Origin: Filosporella fistucella
Lineage: Eukaryota; Ascomycota; Leotiomycetes; Helotiales
Reading direction: 5' to 3'
DNA: 64,000 bases
NCBI GenBank assembly: GCA_030077755.1
Contig: JAQJZZ010000001.1
Coordinates: forward strand, 930,001 to 994,000
How positions within the stretch are numbered: position 1 is the stretch's first letter; every line of letters begins with the position of its first letter. This document shows, one piece after another, positions 1 through 13,188 of this stretch. The position numbers and the translations under genes were made by a program. The notes beneath the pieces were generated by a model. The model saw nothing but the letters and a program-made list of their open reading frames with translations. It was not told where the DNA came from and ran no database searches.

Positions 1-1254
1 AATATTTTTGTCATATCCGTGCTGCTGTTTAGAAATGATTCTCCAAAGGCTCTCCTCTAGTCAATCGTACTTAACGCTGTCTCAGATTTTCTCGTCCAGC
101 TACGCAAAGAGTGAAAGTCCCATAGATGCCTACCCGATGTATAGGCTTGATTTTTCCTAAGTCTCCTGCCTTGCTCTCTAATTCTTGAATGTCCTCCTCT
201 GGTATGGAGACTTTATTTTCCTCAAATCTTCTATATAGCTCCGCATCTGGCATTTCTATCCAAACACCAAAAGTACATCATTCTCCACATAGACCTGGTT
301 TCTCCAAAATCGCCTTCCTAGCTTCTAGACTTTAACTTCCTCTATTTTATACAGATATTCAGGTGTCTTATAATCACCTATCTAAGAATTCCGTTGATAT
401 TCTTATACAAAGACCCAAAGCTAATCCTTTGGCAAGGAGATACTATTTCTCCCAGCTCTCTTCATCCGAACTCATAAGTATTATATGCTCCCTTGCAAAT
501 CAAACATTCCCTTTATCTCCCCTCCCCCCACGGCCATTATCGACACAAATACGTCCCCCTCACCAGCTCGCTTAGCTCTCTCTCACCCCTCTCCTCTTCC
601 TTGAAACACCCTTTCCCACTCTTCACAGTCTAACGTTCATTTACAGATCCACCAACATTGGGTGTTTTTATACCCAATACAGATCATCAAACAGGTTGTC
701 GTCCAGGTTTCGTGGTAGTTAAGAACGGCTGAAGCAGAATCCTCCACAGCTATGTGAGGTTTACATAGCACTTCCCATGTCATCTGATGGAGTACGTGGG
801 CTGTCTGTTAGCTTCGGCGCGGATGTAAGAATTTGTGAGTTTGTTGTTTCATTTCTAGTAGGGAGAGCTTGAGCGAGCATATTTTTTGTTTATTTTTTGG
901 TTGTTGAGGCATTGTCGAGCAGGACTGTCCCTTGTGGAGGTGCCATCATTTAGCTCACTAAGGAGAACATAGAGAATGCTGATCTGGGCTCGCTCTCACT
1001 TGAGTCGTCATCATTCAGCGCAGTATGTAGAGCAAAGAGTATGCCGAGTTCGGCTATCACTTGTGGAATTACCTCAGATCATTGCCGACAAGATTGATCA
1101 AAGAGGCGACAACAAGAGACACAGAAGAGCAAAGGTATTTCTAGAATATGAATACCGCTAATATCAATTGCTACACCTACTGCTGCTATTGGTTACAAAT
1201 TCATGCTTCCTTCTTTCACCCAAAGGTTCCTCAATGCTGCCATTTCGGTTGCAT
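1..1254. other. 5' flank, no gene recognised
   Basis: There is no coding region I can support here. A 60-codon minus-strand frame at 71-253 and a 70-codon plus-strand frame at 363-575 match no family I know, and the second lies in pyrimidine-rich, intergenic-looking DNA. The last part is probably the 3' untranslated region of the minus-strand gene that ends at 1255. Confidence 0.5.
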
Positions 1255-3282
1255 TTACTTTGCTTCCACCTGCTCTGCTTCAGCAGCCTTCATGAACTCA
1301 GCGTTCAATTTCGCAATCTCCTCTCGTGCCTTGACATCCTCTGGGTCCTCGACAATAAGAGGCTCAGATTTTGTAGGTTCTGGTGTGGTGATGGTCTCGA
1401 TCTTCGCTGGCTCTTCCTTTGCAGGCTCTTCTGCTGCAGTTACAGGTTCTGGGACCGGCTCCACCTTTTCCTCCGCCTTCTCCTCCACCTTCTCCTCAAC
1501 GGGGGCTTCAGCAAGTGGTTTCTCAGGCTCGGTGACTTCGGGAACTATTGGCTTCTCTTCTTCCACTGGTGCAACACTAACGGGCTCCTTTGGAGCGGGG
1601 GTATCATTCAAAGTTTGAGCCATTTCCTCAATTATTGGCTCTTCTTTCACAACCTCAGGGACTTTAGTTTCCTCTGCTTTAGGTTCCTCAGCAACAGGTG
1701 TGATGTCTTCCTTCTTTGGCTCAGCGATTTCAACCGCTTCTGGCTTTTCGGCAACTGGTGCAGATTCCTTGACCTCCTTCTTCTCCTCCAAAACTGGTGT
1801 TGCCTCTTTCTCAATTGGCTTTGGCTCCTCCTTAGTCTTCACAGGCGCCTTTGAAACAGGCTTGTGCTCCTTGGAGACAGGCTTTACTGATGCAGTCTCC
1901 TTTTTAGCTCTTGCGACAGGGCTCCCAAGCGACGTAGGGTGCTTTGCAGGTCCATCTCTAGTTGCTGGTCGCTTCACCGATTGAGACCGCTTTGGTGGAG
2001 TAGTGGTTTTCTCTGCAAGCTTAGATGCTGACGCTGTGGTAGGTCGCATCATGCGAGCGAGAAATCCCTCATCTGCTGGAGCACTTGTTGAAGGCAAACT
2101 TTGTCTTGAAGTTTGTTTCTTCAATGTGTTTGATGGAGGTGGACCTAGGGAAGGCCGGTTGGTGGCACTTTTCAGAGTGGATGGCTTTCGCACCAAAGAA
2201 GTCTTCGAGGCCGTCGTGCTTGCGCGACTTGGCGACCGATTGGCAGCATGATGTGTCTGCAGAGTATTTGCGGGTTGTGCATTTCCAGATGCGCGACTTA
2301 GCGATTGTCTGCTTGCGGGAGGAGCTGCTGTTGCAGTTTTAGAGCCCGATGAGGCTGTATGTGCAGTGAGTGAAGCTGGAAGCTTGACAGGTCGGGTAGG
2401 AGATTTCGGTCTAGGTTTGACGAATCCAGTTTGTGGTGGTGAAGCTGGTATTCTTGTCTTTGCTGCAGCTCCTTGTACGGCAGTGGTAGGCGGTCTGCTC
2501 GCTGGTTTCGAAGTTGGAGCCACAGCTGCTTTGGCTGGCTTCTTGTCTGATTTCTGCTCAATCCTCTTCTCTGGAGCTTTCGCAGGCGCGCTTCTCGCAG
2601 AAGGTGTAGTTGGTGTCTTTGGCGCTGGCACCTTCTTGGGTGAAGTTTTAGCTGGAACTGCTGTTTTCGAGGTAGATATAGGAGCTGGTTTCGTGACGGT
2701 TTTGCTAGTAGAGCTCTTTTCTGCCGCTTTCGCCACGGGCTTTGTAGTTCCATTTGTATGTCCATTGGAAACTGGTGCCTTCTTCGCATCCACCTTTGGC
2801 TTCACAGCCTCCTTCTTTTCACTGTCCGCGGGAACACCTGACTTCTTATTCACTTCAAATGAAGGAGTTTCCACTGCTTTCTCGGGAGCCGTTTGCCCAA
2901 TCACCGGATCCTTTGTTTTTGGCTCCATAGCAATCGATTGATTCCTGTCAGCAGCAACTTTCGGTGGCTCCTCTTCGTCGATGCTAAAACTTGTCCTCCG
3001 CTTGCTCATACTTGGTTCACCACTATTGTCCCTCCTCAATCCCAGCTGGCTGCCTGAGCTTCCACTTCTTTCCACCGTGACGAAACTAGTTCGTACTTTC
3101 GAAAGTGGCCTGGGTGATGTTCCGCTGCTTGCACCACCTAGAATATCTCTCAGCAGATGTCCCTACAGCTAGTTGTTATATAGCTCACCAACTGAATCAC
3201 CTGGTGACCGACCCCGATCTGGAGGACTCGTGTCCTTATCCTTATTCTCAAACATGGCGCGCAGATTCTTAATGTTCGACAT
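1255..3282 (-). CDS. Low-complexity Lys/Pro/Ala/Glu-rich conserved fungal protein
   Basis: The deduced protein is 658 aa from two exons, 3282-3189 and 3137-1255, with a 51-nt GT..AG intron. The start is chosen because the first exon opens with MSNIKNLRAMFENK and a Ser/Pro/Arg/Gly stretch, an N-terminus I associate with a conserved fungal family. The join restores GDSVGGASSGTSPRPLSKVR and runs into the long frame. About residues 60-420 are basic and rich in Ser, Pro, Thr, Ala and Lys with repeated SRxSL/SPxR motifs. The last 200 residues are acidic, with Glu/Pro/Val/Ala tandem-like blocks (VEEKVEEKAEEK). No enzyme domain or membrane segment is visible. Such proteins are often labelled mucin-like, but the lack of a signal peptide argues for an intracellular, disordered, perhaps cytoskeleton- or microtubule-associated role, which is inference. 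Function is unknown. Confidence 0.85.
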
Positions 3283-4073
3283 TTTTGGCGGCAGATCAGC
3301 AGGTTGGCAAAACCAGTCTGCCTCCAAAAGGAAAGAGCGTTGCTGAGCTGGTGACCGACTGGCAGCTCGAGTAGGACCAGGGCAAGCTCTGGAGAAGTTG
3401 ACAATTAAATACGAAGATGGAGAAGACAAAAGTGCGCACACCGACTATCCGAAACTTGGACACCAGATCCGAGTCACTTTGAATGTACCGAGTCAGAAAT
3501 CCAAGGGGTTCAGATGGTTATGCGAAAGCGTTGGTTAAGATTAAAGCCAAACGATGTGGTGGCAGAAAGCAAAGGAGGAGGTTGAGATGGGGAAAACACG
3601 ATGGGCGAACAGGCGATTTGTTAGTACGCGACTTGGTATTTCCTTGTAAACAACGCGGTATCCAGAAAGATGGGACGATTTTCCAGAATTGTGCTGTGTA
3701 AGGTTAAGGTACTATACACACAGTATGTCGAGATAAAGAGTGCCGGATGATGGGTGTTTGTCTTGTGTGCTGGACCGTCACAGATGAACCGCTGGTGCAC
3801 TCCGCGTCTCGAATTTATATGTGAGCTCTTATTATGCAGGGGCTCAGTGGAGTGTGAAGCTTTATTTTGGGGTGGGGGAGCTTCCCTGAAGAACGGAATA
3901 GGGGGTTTTGGTTAGAGGCATGCTGTACCGAGTAGCCCGGCAAATGGGGGAGGAGGATAGGTATCGCTTGGTGGGTTGATAGCTGTGGGCTGGGCTGGGC
4001 TGGGCTGGGAAAATATTTCAGCGATATCGCAGTTTACAGTCACAGTTTGGAATTACTCCCAAACAAATACAAA
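3283..4073. other. Divergent intergenic region upstream of LYS12
   Basis: This about 790-bp spacer lies between two divergently transcribed genes and must hold both promoters. It contains no convincing coding frame; the 72-codon frame at 3483-3701 is Arg/Lys/Gly-rich and unsupported. A regular GGGCT repeat lies near the LYS12 start and is listed separately. Confidence 0.6.
3987..4009 (+). promoter_or_regulatory. Possible G-quadruplex run upstream of LYS12
   Basis: Five GGG runs are separated by exact two-base CT loops (GGGCT repeated), ending 64 bp before the LYS12 start codon. The pattern meets the usual G3+N1-7 rule for a G-quadruplex. A regulatory role is inference; it could equally be a simple pentanucleotide microsatellite. 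Confidence 0.4.
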
Positions 4074-5307
<1,234 letters not shown>

Positions 5308-5557
5308 ATGTGTGAATAGGGCGAATGAAGATTGCAGTGGCCATGTAATCACATTGTCCCAAGCTCACAAAGTTGGCTGAATCTTTGATATGCCTTGAGA
5401 CCTGACATTTGCCTCCGCTTCTGGGTCTGAATTACACTTTTTTTTTACACTGTCCCTGTGACATACCCCTATCCATCTGTAAGATTCTTAGAAGCAGAGT
5501 CGACGCCATCCATGCTCATAATATACACTTCCATACTTGCATCCCCCACCCAACCTC

Positions 5558-6046
5558 TTATACCACCCTACATAACAGCATCCCCCCAACTTTCCTCTCC
5601 ACACACTCCCTACTCTCCATAACCCCTCTATCAGTACTAACAAACAAACACTCCCCGGGCTTCGTCAGTCCCTTCACATAACCAGCCTCCCGTCCCCTGA
5701 CAATTCTCCCCAGTCCCTCAACATCCATCCACACCCTCTTCGTTGGTTTACTAACCATACTCATCTTACTAAGAACAGGCTCATTATTCCAATATTTCAA
5801 TCCCAGCCACAATCTCCTCGTCGATATATTCTCCTGTGTAACCGGTTCTGCGACGTAGGATGAGAGATCGTCTAAGGGTGGAGGAGTGAGGCCGCCACGG
5901 GTAACAGAGGATAGGAAACCGGACGATTGGAGAGCGAGGGTGAGCGTTAGGATCATGTTTGTGGAGGGCACGGAGGTGAGGCCTAGACGTGCTTTGGAGG
6001 CGTTTTGGAGGTGGGAACACACGTTTGAGAGGTGAACGAGGGACAT
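5558..6046 (-). CDS. MRPS8: Mitochondrial small-subunit ribosomal protein uS8m
   Basis: This single-exon gene encodes 162 aa of the ribosomal protein S8 family. It opens with MSLVHLSNVCSHLQNASKARLG, the S8 N-terminal helix with the usual basic and Asn residues, followed by a beta-rich middle. The C-terminal signature appears as SKPTKRVWMDVEGLGRIVRGREAG, then FVSTDRGVMESREC, matching the bacterial S8 pattern of S.P..R.Y...L..V..G.G..I.ST..G.M....A. An insert of about 15 residues (PPPLDDLSSYVAEPVTQE) follows the first third, which is common in fungal mitochondrial copies. It would bind the central domain of the mitochondrial small-subunit rRNA. It is nuclear-encoded with no long presequence. 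Confidence 0.93.
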   Translation of the reverse strand: MSLVHLSNVCSHLQNASKARLGLTSVPSTNMILTLTLALQSSGFLSSVTRGGLTPPPLDDLSSYVAEPVTQENISTRRLWLGLKYWNNEPVLSKMSMVSKPTKRVWMDVEGLGRIVRGREAGYVKGLTKPGECLFVSTDRGVMESRECVERKVGGMLLCRVV

Positions 6047-6968
6047 GGTCGCTGGCCCTGAGGGCGCAAAAGGAGGATTTGTGGCTCGAGGAAGAAGGGA
6101 TGTGATGGTTTGTGAAGCCGTGGGAGGGAGAGGAGAGGTCGCAGAGCTTGAGATGGTAATTGTTGAATCGTTGGAATTAGGATGAGAGTTTGACGGTGTG
6201 AGAGAGGTGGAACGGCGGTCAATTCGTTGGTGAGGCTCTTAGTATGGTGTTCTGATGGAGCTCTTGTCAAAATAATTTTGCCGACTCTCGGGACTTAGCG
6301 CGGATTGGGGTTGGTATTGATAGGAACGCAAAATCGGAGTTGATATTAGAACTTGTACTGCCACAATTATTTGGGCGCTGTAGGTTTCTATCCCTTGCAC
6401 CTACAATACCAATCGATCTCTTCATCATATCTCAAACTTTTTCTACTTAGTCCAAGGAATTCTTTTGCCGCAGTTGCAATTGTTTTTCGATAGCAGTCAG
6501 GTGACTCGTCCCACGGGCCTGCGCAGGGCGGTTAGAGCTGCCATTTCATCGCTCCGGGTGCTCCAATTCTTTCAAACCTTTCCAACTTCTTTGTTCTCGA
6601 CTGCATTTCCTTTTTATACATAATAACGATTTGCCAGCGCAGAGAATAATAATGTCAGATCCCATTCGAATTCAAACACATATCAATCACCAAGACATAA
6701 AGAGTCTTGGAGGTGGAGCGAAAATCTTAGCGCGCTTCTCCCAGATCCTATTTATAGCGGCTCATTGGCTGATAAACCTGCTCTTGCCGCCCAACATGCA
6801 CCTCAAGGTAGGTACACCCCACCAAACAATCAGCCTGTCAGCGGATCGTAGGTAGCAGGTCGCATTTCTTGCGTGACATCTCTTTTGCTGTTACTTTGAT
6901 ATTTCCCAGTTGAATATTTTTCATTTATATTTCTGTTTGTTGATTGAGCAAGGCGCAAAACCATCAGG
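6047..6968. other. Divergent promoter region between uS8m and the Pro/Gln-rich gene
   Basis: This about 920-bp spacer holds the uS8m promoter and the 5' region of the downstream gene. A short frame beginning MSDPIRIQTHINHQ at 6652 is followed by a GTAGGT donor-like site at 6807 and could be a leader exon or upstream ORF, but I could not join it in frame to the next gene. Confidence 0.45.
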
Positions 6969-8528
6969 ATGGCGGCACGACCGGGTGAAGATGTCGCTGC
7001 TACACTGTAAGCTCGCGCCCTTCGATGGGAAGCAGTCGTACTGATAAGAGGAAGCTTCGCAGACGTACATTACTTTTACGGACCTCCCACAGCGAAGCCA
7101 CCTCATCACCGATTCGATAAGGGATCATACGTTTATCTATTCGAGAATCCCGCTTTGAGAAGAGCACGCATAGAGATCGCTAACAATGCGGGCACCCCCG
7201 ATCAAGATGCTTTCAATGGCTGTATGTATACTCGCTACCTCGGTCCGCACTCACTGACTTTGGCAGACTTGGATGGCACTCATGTACAGTATTCATACAA
7301 ACATACGACGCTAGTTACTGTGACGGTGGACGCTCAAAACGCCCAACAACAGCCCTCGAATGGCCAAGAGTGGCACCTTCCAACTTTCGACCCACGAAAC
7401 GAAAACAAGTACATGTATAAACTCCACACGGTTGATATATACTTTTGGGCAAAAGAGGATGCGGTTGTATTTGTGAATGGCGTAAGAAGGATGTTACCAC
7501 CGCACCAGATAACCATTTTGGACGAGCCTATTGCACCGCCTCCACATCAGGATGATATGAGTCCTGTGGTACAGAAATTGGAAAACGTGGCTATCACAGA
7601 CCCTTCGTACCAGCAAGGTCGTACAAGAGACTCTCGGACTACGACTTCTCTGCCTGGGCCGCCGATTTCTGCTACACCACAGAATACGGAAGCAGCCAAC
7701 TTTGCGCCGATGGCATATAATCCAGCAGCTCCAGCAGCTCCCGAAGTTATCCAGCACCGAGAGAAAACACCACCTCCACCAGATGGCGCCGCTAATCCAT
7801 TAGTGGTAGCGGCGACATCAGACCAGGGCCAAACGTTCGGGCCTCCTTATCAGCAACATGGGTTTTCTGGACCACCTCTCCAAGCCCAAATCCAACAGCA
7901 AAGTTATTTCACCGGACCACCGCCGGGTCCTCCCGCTGCAGCATCATCTGCCCCTCCACAGTTTAGTCAACCTCCCCAAACCCAACAAGCTCAGCAGCCT
8001 GCAGTACCACAATCACCTTACGCACATCATTTCCAAAACTCTTTTGCTCCTCCACCAACGGCTCCAGTCACAACAAACCCATACTCCCAACCATCTCCTG
8101 TTAATGCGCCGCCGCCTCCAGGATACCAACAGCAACAGCAGCAGCAACAACAACAACAACAACAACCGCCTCAGAATCCCACTCATATTCCAGTGACTCA
8201 ATTCGCAAATTACCCGGGATCCCCGTCATCTGGCATGACCTCACCTGGAATTTACTCTCCGGGAACCCCTTTAACGAGTCCGGGCGTACCTACTCCAGTT
8301 GCACCGCCTGGAGGATTTGCGCAATATAATTATACGAAAACTAGCAATACCCAACCTTTAATGACTGATTACTCAATTCATCAACAAGTATATCGACCTA
8401 CCGAAAATGAGGCGTATAAACCAGGAAAAGCGCCTAAACCGCCAAGAGGTAAATTGGAAGAGCGAGCCGGACAATTAGAGAAAGGTATGGGAAGTCTGTT
8501 CAAGAAATTAGAGAGGAAGATTGGGTAG
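6969..8528 (+). CDS. Conserved fungal protein with Pro/Gln-rich region
   Basis: The best model has exons 6969-7006, 7049-7221 and 7267-8528 (490 aa). The second intron (45 nt, GTATGT..CAG) restores AFNGYLDGTHVQYSY. The first is a tentative 42-nt intron needed to skip an in-frame TAA after codon 13. About residues 15-150 are a folded domain: DVHYFYGPP, HHRFDKGSYVYLFENP, HTTLVTVTVDA, YMYKLHTVDIYFW and FVNGVRRMLP. This part looks like a conserved beta-rich unit of unknown role. Residues 160-440 are Pro/Gln/Ser/Thr-rich and disordered, with a run of 13 Gln. The C-terminus is basic (GKAPKPPRGK, LFKKLERKIG) and may form an amphipathic helix. No membrane segment is seen. The start is the least certain part: ATGGCGG has a purine at -3. 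Function not recognised. Confidence 0.75.
8127..8165 (+). repeat. CAA/CAG trinucleotide tract (13 Gln codons)
   Basis: Thirteen uninterrupted Gln codons (mixed CAG and CAA, the last seven all CAA) lie inside the Pro/Gln-rich reading frame. The CAA block is the part most likely to vary in length between strains. Confidence 0.9.
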
Positions 8529-10671
8529 TTGCCTATCTCGTCATTCCTCTTCAAGCCAATATATATGAGGGGGTTCTTTTGAGATGGAGGAGATTCGGGA
8601 TGCATTCCAAGCGCTTTCGTTGTCTGAGCGAATTTTGCGAGCGGTCGAATTTGCAAACATTTCCAGTTACCATATATATCCATGACAACACCTAATTGGC
8701 ACCGCTATATCACACATCTTCCCTTCGCCGAATCGGTGATTTCCCCCAAGTAGTCCATCACGATTGAGCTTTGATGTTGTTACCTTGAATTGTCTGTCGA
8801 GCCGAATTGTTCGGTTGCAAATATACTGAAATGGCTGAAGGAGGTGGAATGTTACGTTGATGTATGTGTCTAACATTGGTAGTGGGCGGGTGTGTCATCC
8901 GATCTGGGCAGGCATGGTTTCACAACGCACAGCTCTCGCCATCGATGAATGGACACTTTCATCACCTTTCTCAGTGCCGGCGCCGATCGATGAGAATCTG
9001 ATGCAGGTGGACACAAAACAATTTCTCGATGTTCATTTGCATCCCCCAGCGGAAGAGCGACCCCTCATCCCCGGAGGAGTTTCCCAGCACCAGAAAAGGA
9101 GGCTTTCTGGCTGCACCGACGACTCGCCCGGTTAAAAATAGGTTGGGTGAGAACAACACATATGCATGCATCATCTTTTGCGAACCAGAGCCTCATTAAA
9201 GTCAAATACGTTTTCAATTGCTACTGGGAGTCTTAACCGGGGACGTGGGAGTTGCCCATCGTGCTTAGATTACTCGTCAGGTGTGAGCGTCTCGAAGTGG
9301 TCCGACAAATTGTTGCTTTCTTCTGTACGGAGGGTAGTTGGGTAAGCCAATGAAGAACGAATCTGCAGATTAACGAGAAAAGATAAAGTCGCGCGGAGGG
9401 CGCCTCTTGGTCTTTTTTGGCGATGGGTGCGCACGTGTGCCGATGCGCTACGGAAGGTCAAACGCTGCACCCGTACCGACCTGGTTTCTTCTTTCCCGGG
9501 ACCAGCGAACCACAATCGACGACGGTAAAGTAAGAGAGGGGGGGATGGGAGGTGGAGGAGTGAAAGAAGGGTAAGGAGGTGTAAGGATGTAAGGATCAAG
9601 AGGTGGAGGGATTGCGATTGGGATTGGGATTGATTGGGATATTGGGGATGCTATATTGGGGTCTCATTCCGCGGAGCCGGACCCTGGTTAGGTAGGACAG
9701 TGGTAAGTAGATTGAGGATATCTTGCTTGCTTGCTTGCATACTAGCATGCTTCCATTGATCATGTTGCGTTGAAGATTCCAAGGGGGACTTTGTAGGTTG
9801 TCGCGAGCTTATGTCGTATAGCTCACCCGGGAACTCTCGTAATTATTGTCACCACGGTCGGCTTCTCATTTCACGACTACGGACCGGAACCATCAATAAT
9901 TTCTTGCCGTATTCTCATATTGAAACTGTCGGCTCAACCGATATTACTGGCCCTTGCCGCCGATATCACACTCCGAACGGGGCCAATTCATGCGGTTCCA
10001 GCAGGGGCTGCACGGTGGCTGAGGCGGGCTCAGGCTTGAAGAGGGTAGGACGTCCTGTTTGATCCAGGCGCATTACCGGCTGTGAAAGATGTTGCCCCGG
10101 ACCGCTACTGATTGTCCGCTTGCGCAAGGTGAGAACACAGTAGTTCAAGAGCAGGTTGGTCGGAAGTAAGTCAGATCAAAGTAGGTGAGGTTGACAGAGC
10201 TAAGGTGCAAAGCTAAACTTGATAGCAGCCAGGGGCAAGATGTGAGAGGAGGGGGGGAGGAGGGCCTGGAGGGGGAATAAGAGAAGTGCAAAAGCATGGC
10301 AAGGCATGGCATGGCATGGCATTTGCATGGGTTCGATGTACGTGAGAGTGTGAGGGGAGACCAACCCCAACTCTTTTTTCACTTGCCTTGCACCCATTTC
10401 TTGCTATTCTCATCTCGCCGTTGTCCGTCTCTGTGTTTTGGGATACATATTTCCACGGCGGCATGCGGTCAGATAGCAGCATTTTGGACAGGGCTGATCC
10501 AGTGATCCCCCCGCACAGTGGCGTACATCGTCTCCTCTACCTTATTGTCCCCGTCCACTTCCACGTTCATCTACGCTCCTCGAAACAAAAAGTTCTGTAT
10601 GATATTGTCCTAGTTTCCTCATGTCTCTGTTCTGTTGGGCCCCCGAACAGCACATGTTCAAATGATACACG
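8529..10671. other. About 2.1 kb without a recognisable gene
   Basis: No frame here shows a known motif. The DNA holds several simple-sequence patches: GATTGG-type repeats near 9610-9660, a CTTG run near 9722-9738, and a GGCAT microsatellite at 10303. The last few hundred bases are the presumed promoter of the first Clr5 gene. A non-coding RNA cannot be excluded by eye. Confidence 0.5.
10303..10322 (+). repeat. GGCAT microsatellite, four perfect copies
   Basis: Four exact tandem GGCAT units lie about 350 bp upstream of the first Clr5 gene, with related GCATGG fragments just outside. It is a simple repeat with no known role. Confidence 0.85.
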
Positions 10672-12501
10672 ATGTCCAGGGACTGGAAGCGTTACAAAAC
10701 CGAGATTGAGCAACTCCATATCACCGAAGGAAAACCACTTGACGATGTTCGGCGGATACTGAGGGCGCGGCACGGTTTTGATGCTTCGTGAGTGGCGAAA
10801 CACCAAATATTTAAGGTTCATCAGAACAAATCTAACTTTAGTAGTAATCGAGCCTATCGGATACGCATCAAGAACTGGGGCCTCACGAAGCATAAATCAA
10901 TGAAGAGCGAACAACATCCTCATCTTGCCGCTGGCAATACACTCATTGAGAGTCCTACAGATGAAGATTTGGGGTTCTCGTCTCCGGAGGAAAAGTCCGA
11001 GCTTGAAGATGATTTTCCAATATCTACCCCAACATTTTCCTCACCGGCCTCCGAAATCCTCGCAAGTTATAAATTTCTCGATCCAACCTCTGCCTTGCAC
11101 AATTTACGAAAGTTATGGTCGTCTTGTCCAGATATCGGGATTCTACTTCAACACCCAGATTATAAACAATGGGAACGGCGCTCGACGCCAAATAATGCAC
11201 CCATCATATTTTTAATCATTGAAACTGTCGTTCTTTCAAAGGAAGAGAGATTTCAGTTGATGAAGGATGTTCTGGTAGCCGATTTGAAGTTTCAGCAAGA
11301 AGGAGATTACCCATATGAAAGGTGGCGAAATTCTTGGCACGATTTGGTAGAGAAGCCATCTGAAGAAAATGTCCCAGACTCTGAACTTGAAGATTGGGAC
11401 GACACGAAAGAATTACTATCAAGATCAGATGTCATCACCCAAGCAGCTGGCCAAGTCTTCCTCGACTGCGCGTTGATCGTCACAGCCGAACGACATCTCC
11501 AAATATGTCACGATCTGAAACGTCCGCGGTGCTCGCACAAGACGAGATATCTGTATATCCTAGGTGATTTCAGATACAATCATCTCAGTTTAAAAATCGA
11601 TCCTTTTTTCTACAGAGCAGCGTTACCAAAACTGGAGAAATTGGAAATGTTTCAGGAGAACATTCCTTCCTTGAAAAATTGGCAGACATTTGGGAATTAC
11701 TGTCGACAGACTTTCGTGCAACTTACGGCTAAGAAGCCTGCACCCTTCGATCCGAGGGATATGCCAGGTAGGAATTTCAATCACCTCTGTTCCGAATCTG
11801 GGTTTTTCTTACACTGCACAGCACCCATCTCTGTTCCCCGTATAACAGCCGCCCAATCCAAATCCGAGGACAACAGTCTGAATATTAAACAAGAAGACAT
11901 CGATGGAAATGATCTCGATTTCTCCACTACAGAAGAAGTCTACACGACGCTAACAACAAAATGGCTCTCCCTGTCCGGCTTCAACTCATACGTCGAAGCC
12001 ATAATCCGCACAGACGGCCACAGCATCTCCATCTTCGAACCCACTTACCTCAAAACTCCCAATTTATTCGACACAATCCACTCTTCCTTCCCTCCCGATT
12101 CGAGGAACGCATTTATACAATCCCTGCTCATCTCCTTAGCCTCAGTCACCCTATCTCCAACATACTCTCCCTCCTTCCTCTTATGGTGGACATCCGTCTA
12201 CGTCTCTTCATCCTGGGATACATTTACCGAACGCCTGGATGAAGTCCGCATCAAAGAATATCTATCACACATCATGTCCGTCCCTTCCATAACTATGCTC
12301 TTAAATGCCATTGTTCTTCTCGTCGGAGAAACGCTCCTCCTCTCTCTTAAAACAAGACTCGTGGCTGTGAAAGCTAGGAGTAGCAGCCAGAGCGTACATC
12401 CCAGATTATGTCAACAATACATGGCTATCCTGCGTGGGTTTCGGGATAGACAGCTAGTGGTTGATCAGCGCTGGATCAGTATTTTGTTTAATGTTATGTG
12501 A
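10672..12501 (+). CDS. Clr5-domain protein 1
   Basis: Two exons (10672-10787 and 10845-12501) encode 590 aa. Residues about 4-56 form a Clr5 domain: DWKRYKTEIEQLHITEG, then LDDVRRILRARHGFDAS, joined across the intron to NRAYRIRIKNWGLTKHK. The domain is named after a fission yeast silencing factor and is widespread in filamentous fungi as a putative DNA-binding or chromatin module. After it come an acidic Ser/Glu segment and a long helical region of about 450 residues with no family I recognise; hydrophobic stretches near the C-terminus (LLNAIVLLVGETLLL) look more like buried helices than membrane spans. The intron ends in TTTAGTAG, so two acceptors three bases apart keep the frame and would add or drop one Ser. 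A second Clr5 gene follows on the same strand 690 bp downstream, with no evident similarity outside the domain. Confidence 0.85.
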
Positions 12502-13188
12502 TTTTCATTTCCATGCGAGAGGGGATGGATTATCCACAGGAGTCAAGAGCGTGCACGGTGTTCGGAGAGTTGGGTTCTGGAAGGGCATTTTTAGGTGTTC
12601 TTGGGGAATTTATCTGGGGCTGCATGGGAGAATTTTGATGGGAGATGGGGTTGAGTGATTTGTGTTTTGCACTCTCATGGCATTGATTGGAGGGTTTACA
12701 GATTGCATGGTTTTGTTTTGCGATATCCAAAGGAGTCGTCGGTATGAAGAAAGCATTTGGCGTAGCCTGATTTATGAATATTATTATCTGTTGCCTCATT
12801 TGTACTTCTTCTTTGGGGTGCGCCTTCATTATCTTCTTTCTCTGGACTTTTCTTTTCTTTTTTCTCACGTTTCCCGTTTGTCGCAAAGTGCAAATGTTTG
12901 ACGGTTTGGGTTGGCCGCGGGATCCACGAACGAATAGTGCAAATGATTTTTCGTGGGGGCTTACGCCCGCCCTGAATGTATATCCCGCACCCGCCACTGG
13001 GCGGTGGGAAAGTGCAAATGGACACCGATAAGGGATCAAAATGGTATTTATGTTTTGACAAGCCTAGGTTTGGGTGCCGCGACAGATATCCTCTCTGCTC
13101 TGCAACCGCTCCCGTCTGAAGGTGTCGCGTCTTGATACTAAGCCTATCTCAAATTCAACATTTGATCAGCGACGCTCCAGTTTATAAG
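12502..13188. other. Intergenic region between the two Clr5 genes
   Basis: This 687-bp spacer holds the 3' end of the first Clr5 gene and the promoter of the second. It has T-rich tracts around 12806-12870. Three exact copies of AGTGCAAATG lie between 170 and 300 bp upstream of the second start codon. No gene is visible. Confidence 0.6.
12887..13020 (+). repeat. Three direct copies of AGTGCAAATG
   Basis: Exact decamers lie at 12887-12896, 12936-12945 and 13011-13020, all in the same orientation. They may be binding sites for a regulator of the downstream Clr5 gene or the remains of a dispersed repeat; the sequence alone cannot decide. Confidence 0.55.

Noticed and set aside
71..253. 60-codon minus-strand frame at the window start
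   Set aside because: No motif, no supporting splice partner, and a length easily reached by chance.
2298..2941. Long frames on both strands inside the 1255-3282 gene
   Set aside because: Shadow frames caused by the biased Lys/Pro/Ala/Glu codon composition of the real gene.
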